A stretch of 34,814 bases of DNA, taken from positions 1 through 34,814 of the forward strand of contig SXSC01000112.1 of the NCBI GenBank assembly GCA_005792355.1, in the 5' to 3' direction. Under the pieces are notes generated by a model that saw only the letters and a list, made by a program, of their open reading frames with translations, was not told where the DNA came from and did not search any database. The stretch comes from Opitutaceae bacterium (GTDB lineage: Bacteria; Verrucomicrobiota; Verrucomicrobiia; Opitutales; Opitutaceae). Shown one piece after another: positions 1 through 7,888 of this stretch. How positions within the stretch are numbered: the first letter of the stretch is position 1; each line of letters begins with the position of its first letter. The position numbers and the translations under genes are program-made.

Positions 1-63
1 CCCGGAACCTTGCGGTTCACGCGCTTTCCAAGCGCGCGCATTCGACCACTCTGCCATCTCTCC
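1..63 (-). tRNA. tRNA-Ser (GGA anticodon), 3' end cut by window edge
   Basis: Read on the minus strand, the sequence begins GGAGAGAT (acceptor 5' strand plus U8). A D-arm containing AGTGGTCGAA follows, then an anticodon stem CGCGC / GCGCG enclosing the loop TTGGAAA, which gives anticodon GGA and decodes UCC and UCU. The long extra arm GAACC-GCAA-GGTTC is the class II feature typical of tRNA-Ser. The T-arm and the 3' acceptor strand lie beyond position 1, so the gene is partial only because the window ends there. The 5' end at 63 is set by the seven-base acceptor strand. Confidence 0.95.
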
Positions 64-146
64 GGATGCTCCGGCCGGCCGTTTTTGACGGCCAGCCAGT
101 TGGGCGAGCGGTGAAGCAACGATAGCCCGTCGCTGTGGTCAACCGC

Positions 147-168
147 AAATCCGCCCGCCTGCGGATTT
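147..168 (-). terminator. inverted repeat at the end of the beta-propeller gene, possible terminator
   Basis: Arms aaatccgc (147-154) and gcggattt (161-168) are a perfect 8-bp inverted repeat with a 6-nt loop, starting directly at the TGA stop of the minus-strand gene. No long T tract follows, so intrinsic termination is plausible but weak. Confidence 0.35.
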
Positions 169-1583
169 CAGCCCTCGGTGATGCAGTAAAGGTGGGTGTG
201 GCCGCGGAGATAAAGATCCTTGCCGATCACCACCGGCGAGGCGTCGATCCGATCATTGAGCTTGTTGATCGCGACGACTTCGAACTGGGGAGAATCCTTG
301 AGGATCGCGACCACGCCCTCGCGGCCGGCGACATAAACGTACCCGTTCGCCGCGACCGGGGACGCGTAAATGCCGCGCAAGCCTTCGAGGCGTTGATCCT
401 GGAAGTGCACCTCGCCCGTGAGCGCGTTAAGGCACGAGAGGAAGGCGTCGTTGCTCTTGCTCATGAAGAGGCGATCGCCGGACAACAGCGGCGACGGCGT
501 ATACGGAGCGCTCTTGCGGGCGCTCCACACCATGCTGTCGGAGGCGGAAACATCCCCGCGGGCGGAGAGTTTGATCGCCTGGATGGAATTACCCTGAAAG
601 CCGCTCATGAGATAGATCATGCCGTGGCCGACGACCGGCGTCGGAATGACGTTGGCCGTCAATCCGGCGGCCTCCCACACCAATTCCCCAGTGGCGACAT
701 CGTAGCTGCGGCTTCGTTTCGTGGCCGCGACGATGGCCTGCAGCCGCCCGCCGACCTCGACGACCACGGGGGTCGACCACGACGAGACCTCGTCACGGTC
801 TTTCCGCCAGACCTCTTTGCCGGTTTTCTTGTCGAGGGCGACGATGAAGGACTGGCCTTGATGGTCCCACGTGATAATCAATTTGTCGCCGGCGAGCGCG
901 GGGGAGGCCCCTTCGCCGAAGCTGTTGCGCGTCTGCATATCGCCGAGGTCTTTTTCCCAAAGCAAGTTTCCCTGCAGGTCGTAGCAATAGAACCCGCGCG
1001 AACCGAACGGCACGTAGAGCCGCTCGCCATCGGTCACGGGCGACGCGGAGGTGAAACTGTTCGTTCCGTGGCGCCCCTCGTGCGGCACTTCGCGGCGGGC
1101 GGTTTTTTGCCAGACGGTTTTCCCGGTGCCGCGATCGAGGGCGAGCACGACAAATTCGTGGAACTTGGTGGGCTTGCCTCCGCCCCCGAAACCACCGGGG
1201 CCGCCGCGTCTGCCACCCTTGCCTCTGCCCTTGGCGTCACCCTCGCCGGGCGGGGGCGATTCGGGACGGGGAGTCGCGGCGGCAGATTCGGCCGCGGCCT
1301 TCCCTTCCTCCGTAGTCTCGATGGCGGTCAGGAGAAAGATCCGGTCCTGCCAGATGATGGGGGTCGAGAATCCGAGACCCGGGACGGCGGCCTTCCACTT
1401 GATGTTCTGCTCATCGCTCCACTTCAAGGGTGGCTGGGCGCCGGGAGCGCTGCCGGTGCCGGCGGCGCCGCGCCAGGAAGGCCAGGACGACGTTGGCGCG
1501 GCGGCGAAGATCGGGCCGAGCGCGAGCAGAAAAGCGCAACCGAGGCGGGCGCGGAGGAGGGAGAGACGGAGACGGGTGTTCAT
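168..1583 (-). CDS. secreted PQQ-like beta-propeller repeat protein
   Basis: This 471-residue protein has a clear signal peptide (MNTRLRLSLL, then a hydrophobic stretch ending AAA near residue 29). The mature start SSWPSWRG resembles the opening of many exported PQQ-binding-like (BamB/quinoprotein) propellers in Verrucomicrobiota and Planctomycetota. Blades are seen as recurring units such as ALDRGTGKTVW, ALDKKTGKEVW and YDVATGELVWE. Residues about 91-140 form a low-complexity, glycine/arginine-rich insertion (GRGKGGRRGGPGGFGGGG) that interrupts an early blade and is probably a disordered loop. The start at 1583 was chosen because the signal peptide follows it; an open frame continues far upstream but runs antisense through the MFS gene. 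No Shine-Dalgarno is visible. A structural or binding role in the periplasm is likely; an enzymatic role cannot be assigned, since no PQQ-dehydrogenase active-site context is evident. Confidence 0.9.
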   Translation of the reverse strand: MNTRLRLSLLRARLGCAFLLALGPIFAAAPTSSWPSWRGAAGTGSAPGAQPPLKWSDEQNIKWKAAVPGLGFSTPIIWQDRIFLLTAIETTEEGKAAAESAAATPRPESPPPGEGDAKGRGKGGRRGGPGGFGGGGKPTKFHEFVVLALDRGTGKTVWQKTARREVPHEGRHGTNSFTSASPVTDGERLYVPFGSRGFYCYDLQGNLLWEKDLGDMQTRNSFGEGASPALAGDKLIITWDHQGQSFIVALDKKTGKEVWRKDRDEVSSWSTPVVVEVGGRLQAIVAATKRSRSYDVATGELVWEAAGLTANVIPTPVVGHGMIYLMSGFQGNSIQAIKLSARGDVSASDSMVWSARKSAPYTPSPLLSGDRLFMSKSNDAFLSCLNALTGEVHFQDQRLEGLRGIYASPVAANGYVYVAGREGVVAILKDSPQFEVVAINKLNDRIDASPVVIGKDLYLRGHTHLYCITEG

Positions 1584-1820
1584 GGGTGAAGCGGAACGGA
1601 TGGAATTATCGGAGTGAATTTTCTGGCGAAGATTGGGGTGGCCACAAATTGAGCAGGGGGCGGTCAGATTCATGGGGGCAACGCCGGCAACGGAGGACAA
1701 GACGCACCGCGGAGCGAGGTGATTCAAAAAATTCCGGTCCGGCGAATCGTAGCTTGAAATCGGGCGACGTTCCTCCGCACGCTTCACCGCATGAACCCCA
1801 CTGCTCAGGAAAGAACGGGC

Positions 1821-3239
1821 ATGAACCGCACGGCCTGGTTGATCTGCGTCATCGCGGCCATCGGATTTGCCTTCGACATTTACGAGCTGCTGATGCTGCC
1901 GCTCATCGTCGGCCCGGCGCTGCAGGAACTCATCGGCGCCGCTCCCGGCAGTCCCGAGTTTCAAACGTGGGTGGGGCGGCTCTTTTATATCCCCGCCATG
2001 GCGGGCGGCATCTTCGGGCTGCTGGGCGGTTATCTGACCGACCGCCTCGGACGCCGGCGCGTGCTGACCTGGAGCATTCTGATTTACGCGTTCTCGGCGT
2101 TTGCCGCCGGCTTCTCGACCAACGTCTGGATGCTGCTGTTTTTCCGCTGCCTGGTTTTTGTCGGAGTGTGCGTGGAATTCGTGGCGGCCGTGGCGTGGCT
2201 CGCGGAGTTGTTCCCGGACTACGAACGGCGGGAAAAGGTCCTCGGCTACACCCAGGCTTTTTCCTCGATCGGCGGCTTCATGGTGGCGTTCGCGAACGGC
2301 TGGTGCGTCGCGCACAACACCAGTCTGCCGACGATCGCCCTGCCGGATTCGCTCAACCTGTTCGGCGGCGCGATCAAGGACTCGCACGCCGCCTGGCGCT
2401 ACACGCTCATGTCCGGCGTCATCCCGGCGATTCCCCTGATCATCATCCGCCCGTTCCTGCCGGAGTCGCCGGTCTGGTCCCAGCGCAAGGCGGCCGGCAC
2501 CCTCAAGCGGCCCAGTCTCGCCCAGCTCTTCTCGCCGGAACTGCGCAAGACCACGATTGTGACAACGGCGATGTTCGCCTGCGCGTACGGTGCGGCCTTC
2601 GGCGCCATCCAGCATATTCCGCGCATCGTGCCCGGTCTCGCGGACGTTAAGGCCAAGTCGGACGCCGCCGTCGCCGCCGCGACCAAGGACAAGGCGCCGG
2701 CCGATCAGAAAAAAATCGCAGCGCAGACGCGGGCCCGCGTCACCCAGACGGAGGCGGCCGATGTCACCAAGGTGCAGGAACTCGGCGGGCTCGCGGGCCG
2801 GTTTCTGCTGGCCATCCTCGCGGTGAAGATTGTCAGCCGTCGCTCGCTCATTCGTATTTTCCAGGTGCCGGGACTGATCATCATGCCCGTGGTGTTTGCG
2901 ATTTGTGCGACACACAGTCTGCAGTGGTTGTACGTTGGCATCTTTGTGGCCGGCCTGTTGACGGTCGGGCAGTTCAGTTTCTGGGGAAACTATCTGCCGC
3001 GGGCCTATCCGCTGCATCTGCGCGGCACCGGGGAGAGTTTTGCGGCCAACATCGGTGGGCGGCTGATTGGCACCTGCTTCGCGTGGGTCACGGTGACGAT
3101 CGCCACGACCTCCGACACCGCGTATGCGCCGGCCAAGCTTGCCTACACGGCGGCGGGGATTGGCTTCGCAGTGTATCTCGGTGGCTTCATCCTCTCGTAC
3201 TTCCTGCCGGAACCGAAGTCAGAGGATTTGAAGGAGTAG
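1821..3239 (+). CDS. MFS transporter with a charged periplasmic insertion
   Basis: A 472-residue polytopic membrane protein with the major facilitator motif A between helices 2 and 3 (GGYLTDRLGRRR, residues 69-80). The PESPVWSQRK motif after helix 6 (214-223) is typical of sugar/metabolite:H+ symporters. The first helix carries FDIYELLMLPL, as in the SV2/aromatic-acid/sugar porter group. Between predicted helices 7 and 8 lies an Ala/Lys/Asp-rich, helix-prone segment of about 48 residues (273-320), which would be periplasmic in the usual topology. The substrate is unknown. The start at 1821 is preferred over an in-frame ATG at 1791 because AGGA lies ten bases upstream of 1821; the longer form would add ten residues. 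It is divergent from the beta-propeller gene. The PLP decarboxylase gene follows on the same strand after 70 bp and may be co-transcribed, which would fit uptake of an amino acid or related acid (inference only). Confidence 0.9.
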   Translation: MNRTAWLICVIAAIGFAFDIYELLMLPLIVGPALQELIGAAPGSPEFQTWVGRLFYIPAMAGGIFGLLGGYLTDRLGRRRVLTWSILIYAFSAFAAGFSTNVWMLLFFRCLVFVGVCVEFVAAVAWLAELFPDYERREKVLGYTQAFSSIGGFMVAFANGWCVAHNTSLPTIALPDSLNLFGGAIKDSHAAWRYTLMSGVIPAIPLIIIRPFLPESPVWSQRKAAGTLKRPSLAQLFSPELRKTTIVTTAMFACAYGAAFGAIQHIPRIVPGLADVKAKSDAAVAAATKDKAPADQKKIAAQTRARVTQTEAADVTKVQELGGLAGRFLLAILAVKIVSRRSLIRIFQVPGLIIMPVVFAICATHSLQWLYVGIFVAGLLTVGQFSFWGNYLPRAYPLHLRGTGESFAANIGGRLIGTCFAWVTVTIATTSDTAYAPAKLAYTAAGIGFAVYLGGFILSYFLPEPKSEDLKE

Positions 3240-3309
3240 GCGCGCGTTTTTGGCCCATGCCGCGCAGGCGCGGCTTGCCGTGGGCGCGGCGGCGTCTACA
3301 CCCGTCAGC

Positions 3310-4659
3310 ATGCACGAACTCCTGAACGACGCGGCGGCACGATCGATTCGCTATCTCGACTCCCTGGCGGAGCGATCGGTCGCGCCCTCACCCGCCGCCG
3401 TCGCGGCGCTCGCACGCTTCGACGAACCGCTGCCCGACCGTCCCACGGACGGCGCGGAAACGCTCCGACTGCTCGACGAGGTCGGTTCACCGGCGACGAC
3501 AGCGATGGCCGGGCCGCGGTTTTTCGGCTTCGTGATTGGCGGTTCGCTGCCCGTGGCGCTGGCCTCAAACTGGCTGGTCGGCGCGTGGGATCAGAATGCC
3601 GCGCTTTACCGGCCCACGCCCGGGGTCTCGCATCTGGAACAGGTCGCGCTGCGCTGGCTGCTCGACGTGCTGCGGCTGCCGCCGGAGTGTGCGGGCGCAT
3701 TTGTGACCGGTGCGACGGTGGCCAACCTCTGCGCGCTCGCCGCGGCCCGGCACGCCGTGCTGGTGCGCGCCGGTTGGAACGTCGAGGCTGACGGCCTTTT
3801 CGGCGCTCCACCGATCACCGTCATCGTCGGCGCGGAAGTCCATCCGTCGGTCACGAAATCGCTGGGGGTGCTCGGCCTCGGCCGCAGCCGCGTGGTCAAG
3901 GTGCCGGTCGACGGACAGGGCCGGATGCGCGCGGATCAGCTTCCGCCCATCGCGGGTCCGACCATCGTCTGCCTGCAAGCCGGCAACGTAAACACCGGGG
4001 CGTTTGATCCGATCGCCGAGGTGTGCCGGATGGCGAAGGCGGCCGGCGCCTGGGTCCACGTCGACGGCGCCTGTGGTCTTTGGGCGGCGGCAGTGCCGTC
4101 GCTGGCCGGTCTCGCCACCGGGATCGACCAAGCCGATTCGTGGGCAACCGATGCGCACAAATGGCTGAACGTGCCGTATGATTCGGGCCTCGCGTTTGTG
4201 CGCGACGTGCACGCGCTGCGGGCCGCGATGGCGATCACGGCGGAGTATCTGCCCACGGACAGCCCGCACCGCAATCCCTGCGATTTTACGCCGGAACTCT
4301 CCCGGCGGGCTCGTGGCGTCGAAGTCTGGGCCGCGCTGCGGACCCTGGGCCGCGCGGGGCTGGCGGACCTGATCGGGCGAAACTGCGCGCACGCGCGGCG
4401 TTTCGCGACGCAACTGCGCGCGGCGGGGTGCGAAGTGCTTAACGAAGTCGTCTTGAATCAGGTGCTGGTGGCGTTCGGCGATGCCGGAAAAACCAAGCGG
4501 GTGATCGAAGCCATCCAGACGGAAGGCACCTGCTGGGCGGGCGTCACGGTGTGGCAGGGGCGCACCGCGATGCGCATCAGCGTGTCGTCTTGGGCGACGA
4601 CCGACGCCGACGTGGACCGGAGTGTGGCGGCAGTGGTGCAAGCAGCGGGTCGTATTTAG
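3310..4659 (+). CDS. PLP-dependent group II decarboxylase family protein
   Basis: A 449-residue fold-type I PLP enzyme of the aromatic amino acid/glutamate decarboxylase family. The landmarks are TGATVANL (133-140, phosphate-binding region), AEVHPSVTKS with the ring-stacking His178, HVDGACGLW with Asp252 pairing to the pyridine nitrogen, and DAHKWLNVPYDSG with the Schiff-base Lys284. The family decarboxylates amino acids such as Tyr, Trp, DOPA, Glu or Asp; the substrate cannot be told from sequence alone. VDGAC replaces the more common VDAA-type motif. The frame is open from 3250, but the segment before 3310 (MAHAAQARLAVGAAAS) does not resemble the family, so the second Met is chosen. No Shine-Dalgarno is seen. 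It lies 70 bp downstream of the MFS transporter on the same strand. Confidence 0.9.
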   Translation: MHELLNDAAARSIRYLDSLAERSVAPSPAAVAALARFDEPLPDRPTDGAETLRLLDEVGSPATTAMAGPRFFGFVIGGSLPVALASNWLVGAWDQNAALYRPTPGVSHLEQVALRWLLDVLRLPPECAGAFVTGATVANLCALAAARHAVLVRAGWNVEADGLFGAPPITVIVGAEVHPSVTKSLGVLGLGRSRVVKVPVDGQGRMRADQLPPIAGPTIVCLQAGNVNTGAFDPIAEVCRMAKAAGAWVHVDGACGLWAAAVPSLAGLATGIDQADSWATDAHKWLNVPYDSGLAFVRDVHALRAAMAITAEYLPTDSPHRNPCDFTPELSRRARGVEVWAALRTLGRAGLADLIGRNCAHARRFATQLRAAGCEVLNEVVLNQVLVAFGDAGKTKRVIEAIQTEGTCWAGVTVWQGRTAMRISVSSWATTDADVDRSVAAVVQAAGRI

Positions 4660-4994
4660 GAAGACTGATCCTCGCCGGCCAAATGTGGGGCCGACGCGTT
4701 CGACCGGCTGCTTAACAAGAATGCCTGCGGCATTTTTGGGAATGCGTGGCCGGCGTCTCGATTGTCCGACCGACCTTGCTTTCGAAAGAAAGAGTGAATT
4801 GTAGACTTCGGTTGATTTTTTCCAGCGGTCTTTGGCGGGACGACCTCCGCGTCGTCCGTGGCCGCGCTGCGGTCCACGCGGAGGTGGGCCCTCCAAGTCT
4901 TGAAACAGGAAAAATCGGCCCTAATTGCAGATGGAATTCCTTAGAATGAGGTTGCCGCCGGAATTTCCCTGCGGCGATAGTCAGGTTTCCCTCT
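4660..4994. other. 335-bp intergenic region with one hairpin element
   Basis: No convincing coding frame was found on either strand. The middle part (about 4770-4830) is AT-richer than its surroundings and includes the palindrome ctttcgaaag; it may hold the promoter of the oxidoreductase gene, but no clear -35/-10 pair could be fixed. The palindromic element at 4843-4885 is listed separately. Confidence 0.6.
4843..4885. repeat. nested inverted repeat, REP-like
   Basis: The outer arms acctccgcg (4843-4851) and cgcggaggt (4877-4885) are perfect 9-bp inverted repeats. They enclose a second pair, gtggccgc (4858-4865) and gcggtccac (4869-4877, one bulged t). The structure folds into one long GC-rich hairpin with a short side bulge. 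It resembles the dispersed palindromes elsewhere in this window, but no second copy of this sequence is seen here. Confidence 0.6.
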
Positions 4995-6158
4995 ATGAAA
5001 AACGTACGCCTCGGCATCGTCGGTTTGGGCAACATTGGCAAATTCCACACGGGATACCTGCTCGAAAACAAAATCTCCCGCTGCACGCTGACCGCCGTCA
5101 GCGATGCTTTCGCGCCCGGCCTCGAACCCTTCAAGGGCAAGCCCGGCCTCAAGACCTACCTGAGCGCGGACGAGATGATCGCGTCGGGCGAAATCGACGC
5201 GATCGTGATTGCGACGCCCCATTTCCTGCACACGACGCTGGGCATCGCGGCGTTGAAGCAGGGATTGCACGTCATGGTCGAGAAGCCGATTTCGGCGCAC
5301 AAGGCGGACGCGGAGCGCCTGATCGCGGCGGCAACCGAGCGCCCGAAGCAGGTCTTCGCCGGGATGTTTCAGATGCGCGTCGAACCGCGTTATCAAAAGG
5401 TCCGCCGGCTGATCGAAAGCGGCGAGCTCGGCCAGATCGTGCGCGTCAACTGGATCATCACCGACTGGTTCCGCACCGAGGCCTACTATGCGAGCGGCGG
5501 CTGGCGCGCGACGTGGAAGGGCGAGGGCGGCGGGGTGCTCCTCAACCAATGCCTGCACCAGCTCGACATGCTGCAGTGGTTGTGCGGCATGCCGGCGAGC
5601 GTGCGCGGCTTCTGCCAGCTGGGCCGGTTTCACAACATCGAGGTCGAAGACAACATCACGACGTATCTCGAGTGGAAGAACGGCGCCACGGGGGTCTTCG
5701 TTTCGTCCACCGGGGAATCGCCCGGCTCGAACCGTTTCGAGCTCTGCGGCACGCGCGGCAAGCTGGTGCTCGAAAACAACAAACTTTCCTTCACGCGCAA
5801 CGACGCCGACATGATCGAGTTCAGCCGGACCTCCAAGAGCGGCTTTGCGAAACCCGAGGTGTGGAACGTGGACATTCCGTTCGACAACGCGGGCAACCCC
5901 CACGCGGTGTTGATGCAGAACTTCGTCGATGCGATTCTCGACGGCACGCCGCTGATTGCGCCGGGCGCGGAGGGCATGGGCTCCGTCGAGCTGGCCAACG
6001 TGCTGCTCTACTCGTCGCTGATCAATCAGACCATCGCGCTGCCGATGGACAGCGCGGCGTGGGAGGCGAAGTTGAACCAGCTCATCGCCGAGTCACGCCA
6101 CGAAAAGAAAGTGGTCCAGACGGTGGCCGAGGACTTCACGAAATCGTTCCGGCGGTAG
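4995..6158 (+). CDS. Gfo/Idh/MocA family NAD(P)-dependent oxidoreductase
   Basis: This 387-residue protein starts with a Rossmann fold GIVGLGNIG (residues 7-15). The family signature EKPIS (96-100) carries the catalytic/cofactor Lys97. The second domain includes GGGVLLNQCLHQLD (178-191), whose His188 matches the usual catalytic histidine of the Gfo/Idh/MocA fold. These enzymes oxidise or reduce sugars, sugar acids or inositols with NAD(H)/NADP(H); the substrate is unknown. There is no signal peptide, so it is cytoplasmic. The start at 4995 places the Rossmann strand five residues from the N-terminus, as usual. No Shine-Dalgarno precedes it. It appears to stand alone: 335 bp separate it from the decarboxylase gene and about 330 repeat-bearing bp follow. 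Confidence 0.93.
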   Translation: MKNVRLGIVGLGNIGKFHTGYLLENKISRCTLTAVSDAFAPGLEPFKGKPGLKTYLSADEMIASGEIDAIVIATPHFLHTTLGIAALKQGLHVMVEKPISAHKADAERLIAAATERPKQVFAGMFQMRVEPRYQKVRRLIESGELGQIVRVNWIITDWFRTEAYYASGGWRATWKGEGGGVLLNQCLHQLDMLQWLCGMPASVRGFCQLGRFHNIEVEDNITTYLEWKNGATGVFVSSTGESPGSNRFELCGTRGKLVLENNKLSFTRNDADMIEFSRTSKSGFAKPEVWNVDIPFDNAGNPHAVLMQNFVDAILDGTPLIAPGAEGMGSVELANVLLYSSLINQTIALPMDSAAWEAKLNQLIAESRHEKKVVQTVAEDFTKSFRR

Positions 6159-6213
6159 CCGGCATTCTTTGCCGCGTTGACCGGCCGTGGAGGCACGACT
6201 TGGCGTCGCGACG

Positions 6214-6255
6214 GAATTACCCGGGCGCTGAACCGCGGCATAAAGCCGCTCCGAC
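6214..6255 (-). repeat. REP-like hairpin, copy A
   Basis: On the minus strand the core is GGAGCGGCTTTATGCCGCG, a hairpin with stem GCGGC/GCCGC. A related core GGAGCGGTTTTATCCCGCG is found at 29060-29094 with similar flanks (TGA/TTC, then CCCGG). Two copies some 23 kb apart between unrelated genes suggest a dispersed repeat family. Confidence 0.6.
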
Positions 6256-6330
6256 CGTCAGACGGTCGACCATGCGTCCATCGCTGGGTTGCGATTGACC
6301 CACTTCAATCCTGGTTGAGACGATTATATT

Positions 6331-6439
6331 GTCACAGAGATCACGGAGGGAAAAGAGAGTCCACGGAGCAGAAAAGCGGGCGTTCTTTTCCGGCGGTATT
6401 CTTAGTGATCTCCTGCCGGGCCTCAGTGATCTCTGTGAC
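6331..6439. repeat. 109-bp element with perfect 14-bp inverted ends
   Basis: The ends gtcacagagatcac (6331-6344) and gtgatctctgtgac (6426-6439) are perfect inverted repeats. An internal partial copy, agtgatctcctg, occurs around 6405-6416. The interior has no coding potential. The size and ends fit a MITE-like or REP-like mobile palindrome. Confidence 0.65.
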
Positions 6440-6488
6440 CACGGTTTGATTCTTTCGGCTGCGGTTGCCGCGTGGCGACGAGTCCGAT

Positions 6489-7220
6489 CTACTTTTCCAC
6501 CACTGCCGCGGTCTCCGCCGGGGTGGCGCGGCCGGGTGGCAGTTCGAGAAGGCGGATGTTGCGGAAATGGATCTCGGCTCCCTCCGACTCAAGACAGAGG
6601 TATCCTTTTTTCACCGACGACCGGCTGATGCCGTTCACAAACTTGCCGTTGACCGAGAGTTTGATGACACCGTCGACGCAGACGACGTCGTAGGTGTTCC
6701 ACTCGCCCCGGCCCTTGCAGCGGTTCTCAAACGACATGCTGCGATTGCCGCGGGGATTATCGGGCGTGGTGGTGAGACCGTTGGCGCCGAACAGCTCGCC
6801 GTGGACATACGCGAGCGGGCGCGGCCGGCCGTCTTTTTCGCGATTCAAGTTGGGCCACTCGAGTTCGAGCATCTGCACCTCGCAGCCCTTCGGCAGGCGC
6901 CGACCGTCCGGCACGGTGCCTTCGCTCCAAACGAAGACGCCGGAATTTCCGCCGGGCTCAAGGTGCCTCCACTCGATGTGCAGGAGAAAGTTTTCATACT
7001 GCCGGTCGCTGCGCATGACGCCGATTGGCTGACCGCGGCAGACAAGCAGCCCGTCCCGCACCGACCAGGTGTCGGGACTGGTGTTCACATCGATCCAGCC
7101 GGTGAGATCCTTGCCGTTGAAGAGATCGCGATATTGCGGGACGTCGGCGGCGGGTGCGGCGACGACGGCGGTCAGCAGGATGGCGGCGGCAAGAAGCGGG
7201 GAGTTTTTCCAGGTATTCAT
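6489..7220 (-). CDS. secreted DUF1080 (3-keto-disaccharide hydrolase type) domain protein
   Basis: A 243-residue exported protein. The signal peptide spans [20 protein letters not shown] to an Ala-rich cleavage region near residue 25. The family hallmark FNGKDLTGW (34-42) opens a concanavalin-like jelly-roll domain. Further family features are the GGNSGVFVW-type strand, the [21 protein letters not shown] segment and the closing [11 protein letters not shown] strand. DUF1080 domains are frequent in Verrucomicrobiota and Planctomycetota. Some hydrolyse 3-keto-glycosides generated by Gfo/Idh/MocA-type oxidoreductases, and a member of that family is the convergent neighbour at 4995. A shared 3-keto-sugar pathway is therefore possible but not shown. 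The start at 7220 is fixed by the signal peptide; the open frame upstream runs through unrelated sequence. Confidence 0.9.
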   Translation of the reverse strand: MNTWKNSPLLAAAILLTAVVAAPAADVPQYRDLFNGKDLTGWIDVNTSPDTWSVRDGLLVCRGQPIGVMRSDRQYENFLLHIEWRHLEPGGNSGVFVWSEGTVPDGRRLPKGCEVQMLELEWPNLNREKDGRPRPLAYVHGELFGANGLTTTPDNPRGNRSMSFENRCKGRGEWNTYDVVCVDGVIKLSVNGKFVNGISRSSVKKGYLCLESEGAEIHFRNIRLLELPPGRATPAETAAVVEK

Positions 7221-7640
7221 GGTTGGTTGGGGGCGGTTGTTCCGAAGGTGAGGATACATCTGACGCGGTCGGTCGTAAACAGTTTTGCAGCCAGTCCGGT
7301 CCGGCATGCCCGGGCTTGCGGCTCCGCCCACTCACCAGAGTGTCACGTAATACGTGACACTCTGGCAACGTAGACCCGGGCGCTCCTGGTAAAGTGTCAC
7401 TTATTACGTGACACTGCCAATCGCTCGAGACCGGTCGGCTTGCCTCAGGGATCGACGTTGATCGAAAAGTGATGTCAGCAGCCGGCCAGCCGGTGCGCTC
7501 GATCGTGGCGACAGGCCGGGGAAAACGCGGCTTGAAGTTGACGGCCCATTTCCATGGCATGGCAACCGCCCCGCCGGCCGCCGTGATCGCACCGCCCGCT
7601 GGTGGGACAACCTTACCATGCCCCCGGCGCCGCGACGCAG
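7221..7640. other. 420-bp region between the divergent DUF1080 gene and a broken gene
   Basis: It contains the palindromes at 7335-7415 (listed separately) and must hold the DUF1080 promoter. A minus-strand reading of about 7420-7560 has moderately coding-like codons but no start, family match or clear end, so it is not called as a gene. Confidence 0.5.
7335..7415. repeat. pair of GTGTCAC/GTGACAC palindromes
   Basis: Positions 7335-7365 form a perfect palindrome with 15-bp arms around a single central base; its core is tgtcacgta-a-tacgtgaca. A second, shorter relative lies at 7393-7415, with arms agtgtcac / gtgacact and a 7-nt loop. The two are separated by 27 bp. Translated in any frame they give short CHVIRDTL/CHVISDTL-like peptides, a typical by-product of such repeats and not evidence of a protein. 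Confidence 0.75.
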
Positions 7641-7888
7641 ATGATGACGAACCGCACGATCAACCGCCGCGAATTTCTGCAACAGACCGCCTTGGCCTCG
7701 GGGGCGATTCTCGCCGGCGAGGTGCGGGCTCGGTGCCGGGCGCGCGCCCGCCACCGAGCCCGGACGTGACCGTCCTGAACCCCCGCCACCGCGTGCCCGT
7801 CGGACTCATCATCGACGACTCCACGTGCCTCGTGAACCTGAACCGCTTCGCGGTGCCGAAGGGCGCCTCCAAACTCCAAACCTCATGA
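7641..7888 (+). pseudogene. frameshifted N-terminal fragment of a Tat-exported protein
   Basis: ATG 7641 opens a twin-arginine leader, MMTNRTINRREFLQQTALAS, followed by GAILAGE. The frame ends at a TGA at 7767-7769, after 42 codons. In another frame the reading continues as PSPDVTVLNPRHRVPVG, then LIIDDSTCLVNLNRFAVP. This looks like the start of the mature domain of a secreted protein, so a frameshift lies around 7720-7745. After FAVP the reading runs only nine more residues to a TGA at 7886-7888, which overlaps the ATG of the next gene. A normal protein of this kind would be several hundred residues, so most of it has been deleted. The next gene may have inherited this gene's promoter. The identity of the full-length family is uncertain. 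Confidence 0.7.

Larger units (their letters stand above)
6159..6488. other. 330-bp repeat-bearing intergenic region
   Basis: No gene is recognised. The stretch separates two convergent genes and holds a REP-like hairpin (6214-6255) and a long inverted repeat (6331-6439), both listed separately. Either could serve as a bidirectional terminator, although neither has a good T tract. Confidence 0.6.

Noticed and set aside
135-1589. Long plus-strand open frame opposite the beta-propeller gene
   Set aside because: It is the antisense shadow of a protein with a signal peptide and repeated blades; the composition is Arg/Gly/Ala/Asp-rich and no domain is recognised.
1584-3017. N-terminal extension of the beta-propeller gene to 3017
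   Set aside because: It runs antisense through the MFS gene; the signal peptide at 1583 sets the start.
6331-7415. CRISPR array
   Set aside because: The repeats are palindromes of different sequence and spacing; there is no series of identical repeats with unique spacers and no cas genes.
7420-7560. Minus-strand reading VNFKPRFPRPVATIERTGWP with protein-like codons
   Set aside because: No start, family or conserved end could be supported, and it runs into the palindromes at 7335-7415; possible relic only.
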